Positions 44,392 to 54,475 of a stretch of 64,000 nt of DNA are shown piece by piece. Location: positions 2,728,001 through 2,792,000 of the forward strand of contig NZ_CP009288.1 in assembly GCF_000756615.1 (NCBI RefSeq). Direction: 5' to 3'. The translations under genes were made by a program, and so were the position numbers. The notes beneath the pieces are model-generated. The model had not been told where the DNA came from and did not search any database. It saw only the letters and a program-made list of their open reading frames with translations. How positions within the stretch are numbered: position 1 is the first letter of the stretch; each line of letters begins with the position of its first letter. The stretch comes from Paenibacillus durus (GTDB taxonomy: Bacteria; Bacillota; Bacilli; Paenibacillales; Paenibacillaceae).

Positions 44392-46029
44392 TTAAAGTGC
44401 AGGCCATTCCGCAGCGCTCAAATGCTTCTCCTGATATTCGCCCGGGGGCATATGATGAAATTGTTTAAATACATGTGAAAAATGCTTTACGCTCACGTAA
44501 CCGACCTTCTCCGAGACATCGTATACTTTCACGGGAGGGGTGGCCTTCAGCAGCTTTGCGGCCTGCTCCATCCGGACCCGGGTCAGAAATTTGATATACG
44601 ATTCCTGCATCGTTTTGTGGAAGATGCTGCTTAAATAGCCCGGCGAAATCCCCATCTGATCGGCGAGCAGGGCAAGGCTTAACGGCTCCGCATAATGGGA
44701 GTAGATATAGGTTCTGACCCGGCTGACGATGTCCTGTTCATTTTCGTGTACAGGCTCTTCTATGCCGCCTCTGATGAGGCAATGAAAGATTTCCTGAAAC
44801 AGCCCGAGCACCGCTTGTATGGAAAGTCCGGGCGGATTGCCGGGCATCTGCCGGAGATGCTGATAGGCGCTTTCCGCGAATCCGCCCTGACGTTCCAAAG
44901 GCCCGTTCGCAAGCTGCCTTAGCAGATGGAGCCCGAACTTCAAGACATGAACGGAGCTAATATGCGGCAGACTTTCAAAAAAACGCTTCACCGCCATTAA
45001 AAAAGCTGCCTCATTCCGATCCGGGATGGCAAATTGCAACGAGCTTAACGTTTGCTCGAGAATGGCAAGTCGCTGAAGCTGAACGTTCTCATCCGGTTCA
45101 TTGAACAGGAAAGGCTCTTCCAAGAACAGGCGATGGTTAAGAGTCTCAGCCGCTTTGGCATGGGAGTACTGCAGATGAAACAGCTCGGATTCATAGGTTC
45201 CGAGAGCGCCGGAGACGGTAATTCCGGTATTGGCAAGCATGGCGGAGGAGACTTTCTCATAGAGCGAACGGCATTTATGCTGGGTATGATTTTTGTCTTC
45301 ACCCGTCACCAGCACGCAGGTATGCTGATCTTCATCCAGAAAGACGAATCCCGAGCCGTTTGTATCGGACAGCTCGCCCGTTATCTGATTGAGAATAAAG
45401 CGGAAGACGGAAATATCGCCGTAAGGTATCCCTTTTTGGGCAAGCCGGTCTTCATCCAGATCCAACACCATAATCAGACCTTCCGTTTCGATCAGCTGGA
45501 CCTTCAGGCGGAAGACGAGGGGATACAGAGCCTTGATCTCCACGCTGTCGCCGCTCACTAGAGACTTCAGGAACTGTCTGACGACCTGCGCCTGGCTTTC
45601 CTTGGAGACCTTTCCCATAGCTAAAGCAGCAAGTTCCTCATGAAATTTGCGGTCCAGCTGCGCGGTAACCTGCGTCAGGGCTTCGACCAATTCATCATGG
45701 ACTACGGGCTTCAGCAAATAGTTCTGCGCCCTGAAGCGGAGAGCATCCCGGGCAAGCGAGAATTCATCAAAGCCGGACAGAATCAGGATAATGGGCGGAT
45801 TCTCCGATTGGGACAGCCGTCTGCACAGCTCCAGTCCGTCAACGACAGGCATTTTAATATCGGTAATGACCAGATGGACCCGCATCTCCTGAAGCATCTC
45901 CCAAGCTTCCTGCCCGTCCATGGCTTCCCCCGCGACCTCCCAACCCGGATGATTGGAGGCGATATGCAATCTCAAATATTCGCGTACGAGCGGTTCGTCA
46001 TCCACAAGCAGCACTTTATACATTCTCAT
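44392..46029 (-). CDS. Response regulator, YesN type (receiver plus AraC DNA-binding)
   Basis: A 545-residue response regulator. The N-terminal receiver has the DDE cluster and the phospho-acceptor Asp57 (VITDIKMP). A long middle region of unclear fold follows, and a C-terminal AraC/XylS double HTH (residues about 440-540, with LALLADQMGISPGYLSSIFHK and the IKFLTRVRMEQAAKLL helix). The gene is 14 bp after yesM and shares its transcript. It probably activates the divergent sugar-uptake operon when its ligand is sensed. Confidence 0.95.
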   Translation of the reverse strand: MRMYKVLLVDDEPLVREYLRLHIASNHPGWEVAGEAMDGQEAWEMLQEMRVHLVITDIKMPVVDGLELCRRLSQSENPPIILILSGFDEFSLARDALRFRAQNYLLKPVVHDELVEALTQVTAQLDRKFHEELAALAMGKVSKESQAQVVRQFLKSLVSGDSVEIKALYPLVFRLKVQLIETEGLIMVLDLDEDRLAQKGIPYGDISVFRFILNQITGELSDTNGSGFVFLDEDQHTCVLVTGEDKNHTQHKCRSLYEKVSSAMLANTGITVSGALGTYESELFHLQYSHAKAAETLNHRLFLEEPFLFNEPDENVQLQRLAILEQTLSSLQFAIPDRNEAAFLMAVKRFFESLPHISSVHVLKFGLHLLRQLANGPLERQGGFAESAYQHLRQMPGNPPGLSIQAVLGLFQEIFHCLIRGGIEEPVHENEQDIVSRVRTYIYSHYAEPLSLALLADQMGISPGYLSSIFHKTMQESYIKFLTRVRMEQAAKLLKATPPVKVYDVSEKVGYVSVKHFSHVFKQFHHMPPGEYQEKHLSAAEWPAL

Positions 46030-46043
46030 CGCTCCTTCCCAAA

Positions 46044-47867
46044 TCAGGTTTCCGGCAAAAGAATATATACGATGGTTCCCTGTCCCTGTAAGCTATCCAC
46101 CTTAATTCCATAACCGGAACCGTATTTTAATTTAATCCGCTTATTCACGTTGACCAGGCCGATGCCGGTTCCCACCCGGGCACCATCGGGGGTCTGATCT
46201 TCTCCGGCAGAAGGATGATCCGGCTGGGCCTGCTCCAGCTTGCCGCGAAGCTTCTGCAGCGTTTCCGGGCTCATGCCTTGCCCGCTGTCCCGGATCGTGA
46301 ACAGAACCTCGCCGCTCGCGGTCTTTTCTCCGGCAATAACAATGCTGGTCTGTTCGCGTTTGGCTTCGCAGCCGTGAATCACCGCATTCTCGACGATCGG
46401 CTGGAACAGCAGAGCGGGAATGGGCATGTCGTACAAAGCGGGGTCGACCTTTAGCTCGTATTCCAGTCTGCCTTCATAGCGGCTGCTTTGGATGCTTAAG
46501 TAAGCCTTAAGGAGATCCAGCTCCTTCTGCAGCGGAATGTCCTTATCCATCCGGGTCATGCTGCGGAGCATGCTGCTTAATTTATGGAGATGGTCGATGG
46601 CCTTGTCCTGCTTGCCCGTCTGCATCTGCATGGATATCAAATTCAGCGTGTTGAACAGGAAGTGCGGCCGGATCTGATTGTACAGCGCCTGAACCTGGGC
46701 TTCCTTCTGGAGCAGCTCCTTCTCGTATACCTGCTTGACCAGCTGCGTATTTTCCTCCAGCATTTCACGTACCCTGGACACCAGACCGTTAAAAGAGGTG
46801 CCGAGATGCCCCAGCTCATCATTCCGCTGCGCGGGAAAAGAGACCTGCAAATTCCCCTGCTCCACCTCTCTCATTAATTTCACGATATGCAGCAGAGGGG
46901 CTAGAAAACGGCGGACGAAGAAATACATCAGGATAAAAGCGAGCAGCGAGCAGGCCAAGGCGATAAAGAAGCCGAAATTTCTCGTTTCCGTGGCTTTTTG
47001 ATTCAATTCCTTGATGGAACTGACGGCGACAATCGTCCAGTTGGAGCGCGGGAGCAGCGTTGAATTGAGCAGGTAGGAGGTGCCGCCCTGGTTGATCGTC
47101 ATGGTCGGTTTGCCGCTTGCTTTGACTTGATTGAAGAAAAATACGGCGTTCAACCGGTTCGTACTCCGGTAAATCACGTTGCGGTTATTGTCCAGAATAA
47201 ACAAGCCCCCGCCCGAGCCCATATCGACTTTGCTGCAAATGACCGCAATGCCGTTATAGTTGGCGTCCACCTTGATGGCCCCGAGTATTTTCTCCGTATC
47301 CCGCGTGCTCCGGAGCTGCTTCACAATAGAAAAAACCTTGGGACCTCCATTCTTCACCATCTGCTGCGTATGTGTGGGCACAAAGATGGAATCCTGCGTA
47401 CTCATCGCCAGCCTATACCAATCGAATTCATGAAACCGGCTGTCGTAGTCCACGCTGATGGGCATGCGCCCGACCGTATAGATTTCATCTGTCAAAATAA
47501 AGACCCGGTTAATATCCTTCCGTGGATAAATCATCATCTCTTCGAGATAATTATCAATGAAGCGGCGCTTTTTTAGCTGGGCCAGCTGGGAATCATGGAC
47601 ATCTTCCTCCAGCGTCTGCATCACGCCGTCGTTCATATAGGGCGACAGGGTAAGGCGGAACAGATCGTCGAGGTAGGTATCAATATTATAGGAGACCTGG
47701 GCGATAATTTGCTGCACCTGCTCGGAGGATTGCTGTTCAAAGTCCATCGTGTATTTGGAATAGGACAGAATGGAAGCCAGAAAGACCGAGCCTAAAATGA
47801 ACAATACGGAGAAAAAGAGCAGCTTTTTTTTAATACTCCAGTAGCGGTAGCGTTTCCATTTGTACAT
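46044..47867 (-). CDS. Sensor histidine kinase, YesM type
   Basis: A 607-residue membrane kinase. Helices near residues 14-34 and 290-320 flank an extracytoplasmic dCache-like sensor (about 35-285), followed by HAMP, the His_kinase domain with the H-box QIRPHFLFNTLNLISMQ, and a HATPase_c domain (SGQGMSP and GTGIGLVNVNKRI). It phosphorylates the YesN-like regulator in response to an extracellular sugar, probably with help from the divergent binding protein. The gap to that gene is 183 bp. Confidence 0.94.
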   Translation of the reverse strand: MYKWKRYRYWSIKKKLLFFSVLFILGSVFLASILSYSKYTMDFEQQSSEQVQQIIAQVSYNIDTYLDDLFRLTLSPYMNDGVMQTLEEDVHDSQLAQLKKRRFIDNYLEEMMIYPRKDINRVFILTDEIYTVGRMPISVDYDSRFHEFDWYRLAMSTQDSIFVPTHTQQMVKNGGPKVFSIVKQLRSTRDTEKILGAIKVDANYNGIAVICSKVDMGSGGGLFILDNNRNVIYRSTNRLNAVFFFNQVKASGKPTMTINQGGTSYLLNSTLLPRSNWTIVAVSSIKELNQKATETRNFGFFIALACSLLAFILMYFFVRRFLAPLLHIVKLMREVEQGNLQVSFPAQRNDELGHLGTSFNGLVSRVREMLEENTQLVKQVYEKELLQKEAQVQALYNQIRPHFLFNTLNLISMQMQTGKQDKAIDHLHKLSSMLRSMTRMDKDIPLQKELDLLKAYLSIQSSRYEGRLEYELKVDPALYDMPIPALLFQPIVENAVIHGCEAKREQTSIVIAGEKTASGEVLFTIRDSGQGMSPETLQKLRGKLEQAQPDHPSAGEDQTPDGARVGTGIGLVNVNKRIKLKYGSGYGIKVDSLQGQGTIVYILLPET

Positions 47868-48050
47868 ATCCCACTCCCCCCAACATCAGTGTATCGGTTT
47901 CTTGTATGCGCTTCAATTTGTTTTTCGGGAATATGCAAAAACCGTACCCTTGTGTAAAAATACGGTGTTTTGCGTTCGCGCATTCCCCCTTATGATGAGA
48001 CTGTAGCAGGGAACACAATCAGGGGTTAGACAACAAAGGGAGGATTCAGT

Positions 48051-49385
48051 ATGAGAAGAAAGAAACTCGGCTTGCTGCTCAGCGGCGTGATGATGTTCGG
48101 CTTACTGGCAGGCTGCGGCGGCAAGAGCGCGGATTCGCCAAACCCAAGCGGCAATGCCGCAGGCACGGCTCAGGAAACGGGTCCCAAAGAAACGGTGAAG
48201 CTGAAGTTTTTTACCGGAAAAGTGGAGACGGTCGATTTAATGAACACGCTGATCCAAAAGTTCAACTCGGAAAATCCGGGGATCGAAGTGGAACAGGAAT
48301 ATCAAAAGGACGCAAGCAATGTCATTAAAGTGAAATTCGCTTCCGGCGACATTCCCGACATTACCACAGTGGTAGAGCAGGATTATATCGATCAAGGCAA
48401 ATATCTGGATCTTTCAAGCGAGCCGTTCTGGCCAAGAGTGCTGCCTGCGGTCAAAGAACTGTCGACGGACGTAAAGAGCGGCAAGCAGTATCAAGTGGCG
48501 ACGAACGTGACGATGGCCGGTATTTTTTATAATAAAAAAATATACCAGGAGCTGGGCCTGAAAGAAGCGCTGACCTGGGACGAGTTTAAAGCGAATCTGC
48601 AGGCGGTCAAGGACAAGAAGCCGGATGTGACTCCGCTGTTTATCGCCGGACGGGAGTCGTGGACGCTTGGACACCTGATCGAGTTCCTGGCTCACGGCAT
48701 CATCAAGCAGGATTTGGGTGTAAAAAGCTCCCGCGAAGCCTTCATCAACAATGAATCCGATAAACTGAAGTTCGATCAGGAGAACGGCCCGATTGATACT
48801 TTCGCGAAACGGCTGCTCGAGCTTCAAGACGCGGGCCTGATTAACAAAGACGCTTTGACCGCGACGTACGACAACCAGAAGGAAGCGTTCGCTACAGGCA
48901 AAGCCGCGATGATCAGCCAAGGAATGTGGGTGGTTGCCGATCTGCTCAAAATTAGCCCCGACTTCCAGAATGACATCGGGTTCAGCCCGTACCCGTCCAT
49001 CCAGGACGGAACGAAACCGGTCGTCCTTTCTGCCGACGATTCGAGATATGCCATTACCGCCGAGTCCAAGCATCCGGAAGAAGCGAAGAAGTTCCTTGAG
49101 TTCTTATTGCAGCCGGAAAATCTGAAGACCTACAGCGAGTTCCTGAAATCACCTCCGGCATTCACGGATGTGACCGCGGATTGGGGACCGCTTAAAGAAC
49201 AAGCCAATCAGGCCCTGAGCAGCGGCGTCAACATCGCTTTCACGGATTCGCCGTCGGGCTTCTCGGGCGATGATGCCGGCCGAATGGTGCAGGAGCTGCT
49301 GGCGGGCCAGTATGCCAATTCTCTTGATTTTGCCAAAGCCTACAAAGACGCATGGGATAAAGCCTGGAAAGCAACCCACAGATAA
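48051..49385 (+). CDS. Sugar ABC transporter substrate-binding lipoprotein
   Basis: A 444-residue family 1 solute-binding lipoprotein, with lipobox GLLAGC (Cys22) and the RafE/MsmE-like body (VKLKFFTGKVETVDL, SGDIPDITTVVEQDY). It captures an oligosaccharide on the outer face for the two permeases downstream. No ATPase gene is in the cluster, so a shared MsmX-like ATPase is expected. GGGAGG precedes ATG 48051. It is the first gene of an operon divergent from the YesM/YesN pair. Confidence 0.94.
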   Translation: MRRKKLGLLLSGVMMFGLLAGCGGKSADSPNPSGNAAGTAQETGPKETVKLKFFTGKVETVDLMNTLIQKFNSENPGIEVEQEYQKDASNVIKVKFASGDIPDITTVVEQDYIDQGKYLDLSSEPFWPRVLPAVKELSTDVKSGKQYQVATNVTMAGIFYNKKIYQELGLKEALTWDEFKANLQAVKDKKPDVTPLFIAGRESWTLGHLIEFLAHGIIKQDLGVKSSREAFINNESDKLKFDQENGPIDTFAKRLLELQDAGLINKDALTATYDNQKEAFATGKAAMISQGMWVVADLLKISPDFQNDIGFSPYPSIQDGTKPVVLSADDSRYAITAESKHPEEAKKFLEFLLQPENLKTYSEFLKSPPAFTDVTADWGPLKEQANQALSSGVNIAFTDSPSGFSGDDAGRMVQELLAGQYANSLDFAKAYKDAWDKAWKATHR

Positions 49386-49499
49386 GCGGCGTTACGGTTT
49401 CGTAGCGCAAGACTGCGGGAGTATGACGACACCGGGACCCGTGAGTGGCAAAGTGCAAGATAAAGCCCGGGTTCCGGCAATGGATCGGAGAGAGATCGG

Positions 49500-50381
49500 A
49501 TGAATATACTGCGTAAGCTATGGAATGACCTGCATCTTTTTATGGCATTGCCTGCGATCCTGCTGTTTGGGCTGTTCTTTATTTATCCATTGGTGCAGGG
49601 AATCGGGATCAGCCTGACGGATTCCAACGGCATGACCGCGCCGCGTTTTATCGGACTACACAACTTTGCCGACTTTTTCCATGATGCCCGGGCGAAGAGG
49701 GATGTGTACAATACGGTCTTCTTTGCGATTGGAAGCGCTCCCCTGCTTAATTTATTCGGATTTTTGTACGCGCTGATTCTCGATCGCCCGTTTAAGGGAA
49801 AAGGCTTTGTGCGTGCGGTCGTCTATTTGCCTGCGGTCATCAGCCCGCTGATTATGGGGTACGTCTGGTATTTTATCCTGCAGCCGGACCGGGGCTTTCT
49901 CTATCATTTGCTGGCAAGCCTGCATCTGGGCACCGGCGGAAGCGACTGGCTGGGCAATGCGCATTCTGCGCTCATTGTACTGGTGTTCATCAATGTGTGG
50001 CAGTTCGTGGGGATGACGATGATTATCTATCTGGCGGGTCTTCAGTCCATTCCGAAAGAACTGTACGAGGCTGGAGAGATCGACGGCGCCGGGTATTTGA
50101 AATCGCTCTGGTACATTACGATACCGATGGTCGTTCAGTCGATCAAAATCAATGTCGTGACCAATATTATCGGTTCCCTGTCCGTCTTCGAGGTCATTAT
50201 CGCGCTGACGGACGGAGGGCCGGGCTACAGTACGGAATCGCTGAGCATCTACATTCTTCGCATGCTGTACGGAAGCTTTACCGGCTATTCGACGGCGGTA
50301 GCGATGATTCTGTTCGCCATGATTATTATTCCCGTCTTCATCTTTATGAGATATATCAATAAAAAAGAGTTTGAAATGTGA
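49500..50381 (+). CDS. Sugar ABC transporter permease (MalF/UgpA type)
   Basis: A 293-residue MalF/LacF-like permease with six helices. The EAA loop is EAGEIDGAGYLKSLWYITIP, the contact with the ATPase. It is 114 bp after the binding protein gene and overlaps the next gene's leader. With the second permease it forms the channel. Confidence 0.94.
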   Translation: MNILRKLWNDLHLFMALPAILLFGLFFIYPLVQGIGISLTDSNGMTAPRFIGLHNFADFFHDARAKRDVYNTVFFAIGSAPLLNLFGFLYALILDRPFKGKGFVRAVVYLPAVISPLIMGYVWYFILQPDRGFLYHLLASLHLGTGGSDWLGNAHSALIVLVFINVWQFVGMTMIIYLAGLQSIPKELYEAGEIDGAGYLKSLWYITIPMVVQSIKINVVTNIIGSLSVFEVIIALTDGGPGYSTESLSIYILRMLYGSFTGYSTAVAMILFAMIIIPVFIFMRYINKKEFEM

Positions 50382-50392
50382 GGGCCGCCGCT

Positions 50393-51214
50393 ATGAAAAA
50401 TCCGCGAACACTTGGCAAGTATACGCTGGTAACAGGCATGTCGCTGCTGTCCTTGATCCCTTTTTACATCCTGCTGTACTTGGCGCTGAACAAGCCCTCC
50501 CGCACGTTGTTTAATGGCCTGTCGCTGCTGCCCGATTTCAATTTCTCCAATTTCTCGGAAGCGTGGGAATCGTCCAGGATGGGGCTCGCTACGCTGAACT
50601 CCCTGATTATCACTATCGGTGGTGCCTTTCTGATTATTCTCGTGGCAAGCTCCGCAGGCTACGCCATCGCCAGGTACAGCAACATATTTCACCAATCGGT
50701 CTTCAACCTGCTGCTGATCTGCATGATGATCCCGGCGATCATTATTACCGTGCCGCTTTACACGCTGATGAAATCCATTGGCGGCATCAATACGCATTGG
50801 GCGATGATTCTGCTTATGGCGTCGAACGGTATTCCTTTTTCCGTGTTCCTGTATACCGGCTTCATTAAAGTGCTTCCCCGGGAAATTGAGGAGTCCGCGA
50901 TTATCGACGGGTGCACGCCGTTTACGGCCTTTTGGAGAGTCACGTTTCATTTTCTACGTCCGGTAACAGCGGCGGTCGTCATTTTGCAGGGGCTGGCGAT
51001 CTGGAACAATTACGGCCAGGCCGTATTTTTCCTGCAGGGTCAAGACATGAGAACGATTCCGCTGGCCGTCTCCATGTTCTTTCAGCAATACGGCGCGCAG
51101 TGGAATCTGATGGCAGCTGCTGCCGTGATCGGGCTTGCGCCCGCTGTCCTTGCTTTTCTGATCTTCCAAAAATATTTCGTCAAAGGAATAACCGCCGGAG
51201 CGGTGAAAGGATGA
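50393..51214 (+). CDS. Sugar ABC transporter permease (MalG/UgpE type)
   Basis: A 273-residue MalG-like permease with six helices and the EAA loop EESAIIDGCTPFTAFWRVTF. ATG 50393 follows GTGAGGG; a GTG at 50378 that overlaps the upstream stop is the alternative. It overlaps the GH66 gene by ATGA, tying the enzyme to uptake. Confidence 0.93.
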   Translation: MKNPRTLGKYTLVTGMSLLSLIPFYILLYLALNKPSRTLFNGLSLLPDFNFSNFSEAWESSRMGLATLNSLIITIGGAFLIILVASSAGYAIARYSNIFHQSVFNLLLICMMIPAIIITVPLYTLMKSIGGINTHWAMILLMASNGIPFSVFLYTGFIKVLPREIEESAIIDGCTPFTAFWRVTFHFLRPVTAAVVILQGLAIWNNYGQAVFFLQGQDMRTIPLAVSMFFQQYGAQWNLMAAAAVIGLAPAVLAFLIFQKYFVKGITAGAVKG

Positions 51215-52923
51215 ACCGTATGTTTCCAACGATTAAAGACGCCTACCCGAGCAAAGCCCAATATGTAACTGGAGAACCGGTATGTATCAAGGTTGAACTG
51301 GATAATCCGCTCCAGCATGAAGCTTCGGTTCGTCTAACAGCAGAACTTGTATCTATGAACCGCGTGTTGGACAGCCAAGCCTGTGATATCGTCATTCCTC
51401 CGGGTGCCGTTTTAACGCATCTTCTGGATTTTGGCCCGCCGGATGAAGCTTTTCGCGGATATGGTGTCGATTTGCTGCTTACACAGGACGAAGCGGAGCC
51501 TGTGCGTTTCTCGACGGCCTTTGATGTGGTTTCGAGCTGGCGGCAATCGCCGAGGTACGGCTTTTTAAGCGATTTTCATCCGCGTGAGCTTGGGGATGTC
51601 AAGGATGTGGAGAGCCTTAATAAGCTCCATATTAATCTGGTGCAATTTTACGATTGGATGTACCGCCACGACGACCTCGTTCCGCCGGAGGATACCTTTA
51701 CCGATCTGATGGGGAGAGAGCTTAGTCTTCAAGTTGTGAAGGAGAAAATCGCGCTCTGCCGCTCCTACGGAATGAAGGCCATGGCCTATGGAGCGATTTA
51801 CGCCGCAAGCAAGGATTTTTACCGGGAGCGTCCGGATTGGGCGCTGTATTACGGCAATGGAAAAGTCATCGATTTCATCGATATTTTTACGATAATGAAC
51901 ATCAGCGAGGAGTCTCCCTGGCATTGGCACATCATTGGGGAGTACAAAAAGGCGATCGAACAGGTCGGCTTCGACGGCATCCATATGGATACGTACGGGT
52001 ATCCGAAGACGGGCATTTCAAGACTCGGCGGCGTGGAGAAGGTAGAGCGGCTGGAGAAGCAATTCCCGGTTCTGATCGAGAATACCCGCGAGGGACTGGG
52101 CAAGTCCAAAGAGGATATCGGCCTCATCTTCAACAATGTGGGCAATTGGCCGGTGGATACGGTGGCGGCTGCCGCTCAGGATGCCGTATATATCGAGGTA
52201 TGGAATCCTTATGAAAAATACCATCATATCCAGCAGATTATTGCCTGGGCACAGCAATTCGGCCATGGGAAGCCGGTCATCCTCGCCGCCTACTTGAAGC
52301 CTTTCCGGCTAGAGCCTCCGGAAGCCATCGATAAAGCGCACGCTGCCGCGCTGCTGCTGTCAGCGGTGATTTTCTCCCACGGGGCTTATCATCTGCTGCT
52401 TGGAGAGAACAACGGAGTGCTTACCCAAGGGTATTACGTCGATTATTCCGTGGCGGACGAAGCCTTCATGCGTGAAATCCGGAATTATTACGATTTTATG
52501 GTCCGCTACGTTCATCTGCTGTATGATCCGTCTTTGCGCGACGTATCGATGACGCATGTGGAGGGAGACAATCTGGAATACGTATTCGGCGGCGCGCCTT
52601 ATTCCACATACGGCGAACCCGGCAAAGTCTGGACCGTAGTCCGGGAGAACGAGCAGATGAAATTAATCCAGTTCATCAATCTGACGAATAACACCGAAGA
52701 CTATTGGAACGAAGGGAAGAACCGGCCTGCGGAGGTGAAAAATCTGACCGCTCGCGTTCAAGTGAATGAGCCGGTCCGTTCCGTATTTACGGCTAGCCCC
52801 GATATTAACATGGGCAGACCGAAGGAGCTTGAATATTCCATTGAAGAAGGTGATCGGGGAACTGTGCTTTCCGTTATCGTGCCCAGCGTGTATCAGTGGA
52901 GTATGTTGGTGATTGGGCACTGA
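51211..52923 (+). CDS. Glycoside hydrolase family 66 protein (dextranase/CITase-like), cytoplasmic
   Basis: A 570-residue GH66 enzyme. After an N-terminal beta domain (about 1-100), the TIM barrel carries the nucleophile Asp in GFDGIHMDTYG (about 259) and the acid/base Glu in YIEVWNPY (about 329). GH66 dextranases and cycloisomaltooligosaccharide glucanotransferases are normally secreted and larger; this one has no signal peptide and no CBM, so it should act on imported isomalto-oligosaccharide or related alpha-glucans. The ATG overlaps the permease stop. It is the last gene of the uptake operon. Confidence 0.9.
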   Translation: MNRMFPTIKDAYPSKAQYVTGEPVCIKVELDNPLQHEASVRLTAELVSMNRVLDSQACDIVIPPGAVLTHLLDFGPPDEAFRGYGVDLLLTQDEAEPVRFSTAFDVVSSWRQSPRYGFLSDFHPRELGDVKDVESLNKLHINLVQFYDWMYRHDDLVPPEDTFTDLMGRELSLQVVKEKIALCRSYGMKAMAYGAIYAASKDFYRERPDWALYYGNGKVIDFIDIFTIMNISEESPWHWHIIGEYKKAIEQVGFDGIHMDTYGYPKTGISRLGGVEKVERLEKQFPVLIENTREGLGKSKEDIGLIFNNVGNWPVDTVAAAAQDAVYIEVWNPYEKYHHIQQIIAWAQQFGHGKPVILAAYLKPFRLEPPEAIDKAHAAALLLSAVIFSHGAYHLLLGENNGVLTQGYYVDYSVADEAFMREIRNYYDFMVRYVHLLYDPSLRDVSMTHVEGDNLEYVFGGAPYSTYGEPGKVWTVVRENEQMKLIQFINLTNNTEDYWNEGKNRPAEVKNLTARVQVNEPVRSVFTASPDINMGRPKELEYSIEEGDRGTVLSVIVPSVYQWSMLVIGH

Positions 52924-53025
52924 ACAGGCGCCATAGATAAGTTCGGGGCCAAGGTGCATTTTTGCCTCCTTCCAGCCGGATGATCTATAATAAAGCCGCT
53001 GTTAATGAAACGGGAGGCATGCTAG

Positions 53026-53449
53026 ATGCTGATAAAAGATATGGATGGGGAGACCAGGAAGGAAGCGGCCAAGCTTGCCGGTCCGTTGATGATCTCCCGG
53101 GGGGGAAGATTCACCGGCTGGAGGAACTGCCCGGATGCTGTGCTGAAGATGAGAACGGGAACCTGCTGGCCACAATCTTCTATAATGTGCGGAATGGAGA
53201 GTGCGAGATCGTCTCGCTGGAGAGCAGGGCGAAGAATCGCGGCGCTGGCACCCGGCTTATCGAGGTGGTGATGGAGCGCGCCCGGGCGGAAGGATGCGCC
53301 AGAGTTTTTATCAGAAAAGGGGATTTGATCTCAAGGCCGTTTACCGCGATGCCATTACAGAGGCGCGTAAGCTAAAGCCGTCGATTCCCCTGATCGGGTA
53401 TGACGGCATTCCGGTCCGCCATGAGCTTGAACTGGAGTATTTGTTGTAA
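53026..53449 (+). pseudogene. GNAT acetyltransferase, frameshifted with internal deletion
   Basis: The remnant starts MLIKDMDGETRKEAAKLA at 53026. Around 53100 a G7 run moves the frame, after which HRLEELPG, ENGNLLATIFYNVRNGECEIVSLE and the acetyl-CoA loop RGAGTRLIEVVM read in a second frame. Near 53305-53315 a third frame takes over with FYQKRGFDLKAVYRDAITEARKLKPSIP, the C-terminal GNAT end. ARVF and FYQKRGF meet directly, so about ten residues between them are missing. The gene cannot make a full enzyme. Confidence 0.8.
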
Positions 53450-53491
53450 ACCGCAATCCGAAACACTGTGGTATTATATGGAGGGGAAGAT

Positions 53492-54397
53492 ATGAATTTT
53501 GAGGACGCAGCAAATTTCTTATGGAAGCATGGAAGATTATTAGAAAGAAGAATTTTTGAATGCGTTTTCCTGGATGGGTCGAAAAGTAACATTTTGACTT
53601 CACTTAAAGCTTATCAGAACGAAGATGGTGGTTTTGGACACGCACTTGAGCCAGATTTACGAGTTCCGGATAGTCAGCCCCTCTATATGGAATTTGCACT
53701 GCGGGTCTTATATGACTGCAACATTAAAGATGAAGAACTTTCTCAAAAAGCATGTGATTATATTTCAAAACTTGCTGATCTAGAGAAAGGAATTCCAACC
53801 ATTTTATCTTCATCAGCTAAATATCCAAGAGCAGAACATTGGAATAATTCACTTTCTACAGAGCCATCATTCAGCAGGCTTACTGGACTGGTCGGACTTC
53901 TCAAATGGCAAGGTATTGAACATTCTTGGCTCGATAAAGCAACAGATATCTGTTTGAAGAACATTTCTTCTAAGACATATGAAGATGCACATACGATTTT
54001 AACTGCATTTTGTCTATTAGAAAGTTTACCTCAAACAGACTATATCAAAGGATTGTTTCAGAAATTATCTAAAGATCTTTTTATCGCCAATTTCTTTCGT
54101 TTGGATGTCGATTCCCATAGTTATGGACTTTCTCCTCTAGAGTTTTCACCATCATCAACTTCTTACTGTAGATCGATATTTTCTGACGACATTATCCTTG
54201 AGCATTTGAAAGTGCTTGAATCCCAACAAGACGATGATGGCGGATGGCATATCGAATGGGAGCCTCCTGGTGAAACGGCAAGATTAGAATGGAGAGCTTA
54301 CAAGACTTTGAAGAGTTTAATGATACTCCATTCTTACAACCGAATAGTTCAATGGAGTACGGGAAAGAGTACCTTACAAGAAGGGAGTACAAATTGA
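53492..54397 (+). CDS. Prenyltransferase/squalene-cyclase-like alpha-toroid protein
   Basis: A 301-residue protein with QxxDGGFG repeats (AYQNEDGGFGHAL near residue 40, SQQDDDGGWHIEWEPPG near 255), the mark of the alpha/alpha-toroid fold of squalene cyclases and protein prenyltransferases. No catalytic DxDD motif or zinc site is evident, so the activity is open. ATG 53492 follows GGAGGGG. It is clearly more AT-rich than the surroundings and lies by an IS element, suggesting transfer. A TTG frame of 18 codons overlaps its stop (54394-54450) with its own AGGGAG site and may be a relic of a coupled gene. Confidence 0.8.
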   Translation: MNFEDAANFLWKHGRLLERRIFECVFLDGSKSNILTSLKAYQNEDGGFGHALEPDLRVPDSQPLYMEFALRVLYDCNIKDEELSQKACDYISKLADLEKGIPTILSSSAKYPRAEHWNNSLSTEPSFSRLTGLVGLLKWQGIEHSWLDKATDICLKNISSKTYEDAHTILTAFCLLESLPQTDYIKGLFQKLSKDLFIANFFRLDVDSHSYGLSPLEFSPSSTSYCRSIFSDDIILEHLKVLESQQDDDGGWHIEWEPPGETARLEWRAYKTLKSLMILHSYNRIVQWSTGKSTLQEGSTN

Positions 54398-54475
54398 AAC
54401 TACTTAATAAAACTGAAATAGATTTAACAGAAATATTGACTGATGATTGATATTAGTAAATTAAAAGAGAAGTAA

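Noticed and set aside
47903..47916. A cre-like sequence TGTATGCGCTTCAA in front of the sugar-uptake genes
   Set aside because: It matches the CcpA consensus at only about 11 of 14 positions and other such matches occur by chance.
54394..54450. An 18-codon TTG frame overlapping the prenyltransferase-like stop
   Set aside because: It has a ribosome-like AGGGAG but ends quickly and has no recognised product; noted only as a possible relic.
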